Source: Streptomyces sp. MUM 178J (GTDB taxonomy: Bacteria; Actinomycetota; Actinomycetes; Streptomycetales; Streptomycetaceae). From it: a stretch of DNA of 15,182 nt. A program made the translations under genes and the position numbers. The notes under the pieces are model-generated. The model ran no database searches. It was not told the DNA's origin and was given only the letters and a program-made list of their open reading frames with translations. The first letter of the stretch is position 1, and each line of letters opens with the position of its first letter. Of this stretch, positions 14,592 to 15,182 are shown piece after piece. Location: the NCBI RefSeq assembly GCF_022414575.1, contig NZ_JADWYQ010000080.1, positions 1 to 15,182 of the forward strand, in the 5' to 3' direction.

Positions 14592-15182
14592 TCAGCCGGA
14601 GGTGCGCGCCAGGCCCTGCGGCGCGGCCCCGGGCGTGACCGCCGGCCGAAGTCCGGCCGGCCCGCTCGCCCGTGCGCCGACCCGCACACCGGGCCTGCCG
14701 AGCATCACCCCGCTGCCGCACACCGTGGCGTACTGCTCCCGCACCTCCCGGTAGCGCATCAGCTCCGCCGCGACCGGGTCGAGGACTCGCGCCCTGCCGC
14801 ACGCCGCGGCCGCCTCCGTCAGCCGCCGTCCGGCGTCCTGCCCGTACCGCCGCGCGGGCCCCTTCACCGCCGCCGCGCACGCCCATTCGATCAGCGGACC
14901 GCCCACGATCCCTGCGAGCATCACCGACACCGGGGCCATCAGCCCCGGTTGCAGAACGCCGACGATCTGGCCCGTCAGCCAGAGCCCGCCGAAGAACTGA
15001 AGGAGCGTCATCGAAGCCTGGGCGAGCACCGCGGCCGGCCACCACGCCGGGCGCAGCGGCCGCCCGCCGAGCCGCGCCGACTCACGCGCCGCCAGTTCGT
15101 CGAGCGCCTCCGGCAGCCCCCGCGCACCGCGCACCGCCGCCTCGCGCACCGCGGCGCCCCAGGGGCCGGGCAGTCCGTGCGC
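14592..15182 (-). CDS. Probable YfjP-type GTPase, C-terminal part (5' partial)
   Basis: The frame has no stop up to the right edge, so only the C-terminal 196 residues are present; the GTG at 15149 is internal. The visible part has an amphipathic helical region, two hydrophobic membrane segments (around VLAQASMTLLQFFGGLWLTG and PVSVMLAGIVGG), then GPLIEWA, GPARRYGQ and an Ala/Arg-rich region with RARVLDPVAAELMRYREVREQYA. This resembles the tail of the large YfjP-like GTP-binding proteins that, as I recall, lie beside ssb in Streptomyces. The G domain itself is outside the window, so the name rests on the tail and the neighbour. These proteins are membrane-associated; their role is poorly known. 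The last ~30 residues are Gly/Ala/Pro-rich and not conserved-looking. Confidence 0.65.
   Translation of the reverse strand, partial: AHGLPGPWGAAVREAAVRGARGLPEALDELAARESARLGGRPLRPAWWPAAVLAQASMTLLQFFGGLWLTGQIVGVLQPGLMAPVSVMLAGIVGGPLIEWACAAAVKGPARRYGQDAGRRLTEAAAACGRARVLDPVAAELMRYREVREQYATVCGSGVMLGRPGVRVGARASGPAGLRPAVTPGAAPQGLARTSG

Overview
The window looks like chromosomal DNA of a Streptomyces or a close relative. GC content is very high, codons end strongly in G or C, GTG and TTG starts are common, and several gene types are typical of streptomycetes: an SsbB-type single-strand binding protein, an LAETG sortase substrate, TTGTCCACA-type DnaA boxes and a P450 with its own ferredoxin. No rRNA, tRNA, CRISPR array, insertion sequence or integrase was seen.

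Layout. Positions 1-3876 (+ strand) hold a phospho-signalling cassette: a zinc-ribbon PP2C phosphatase (cut by the left edge), a von Willebrand A protein and a double zinc-ribbon FHA protein. The FHA gene converges on a PCMT-like methyltransferase, and their stop codons overlap in a CTAG. Positions 8014-5128 (- strand) are a complete class I P450 system in the order ferredoxin, FAD-dependent reductase, cytochrome P450. A group II truncated globin is transcribed divergently from it. After the globin comes a decayed 5' remnant of what looks like an FtsX-type permease, with a frameshift in a G run.

Positions 12124-9300 (- strand) are a tight operon of an EttA-type ABC-F ATPase, a hot-dog thioesterase and an uncharacterised protein, ending in a hairpin. 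Upstream of it, behind a 15-bp perfect hairpin, is a gene for a Cys-Gln thioester-domain surface protein with an LAETG sorting signal. Then come an SsbB-like protein without the usual acidic tip and the 3' part of a probable YfjP-type GTPase that leaves the right edge; all are on the - strand.

How the parts work together. The first three genes probably act in one Ser/Thr phosphorylation circuit: the phosphatase removes phosphate, the FHA domain reads phospho-threonine and the vWA protein is a likely partner. The P450 operon supplies its own electron chain from NAD(P)H. The ABC-F protein acts on ribosomes, and SsbB acts on DNA during growth or sporulation. The most interesting non-coding signals are two tandem DnaA boxes upstream of ssb and a near-perfect A/T-rich inverted repeat upstream of the surface-protein gene. 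No wholly new system is evident. The uncharacterised parts are the P450 cassette, the vWA/FHA/PP2C module, the thioester surface protein and the conserved-looking unknown protein at 9300-9965.
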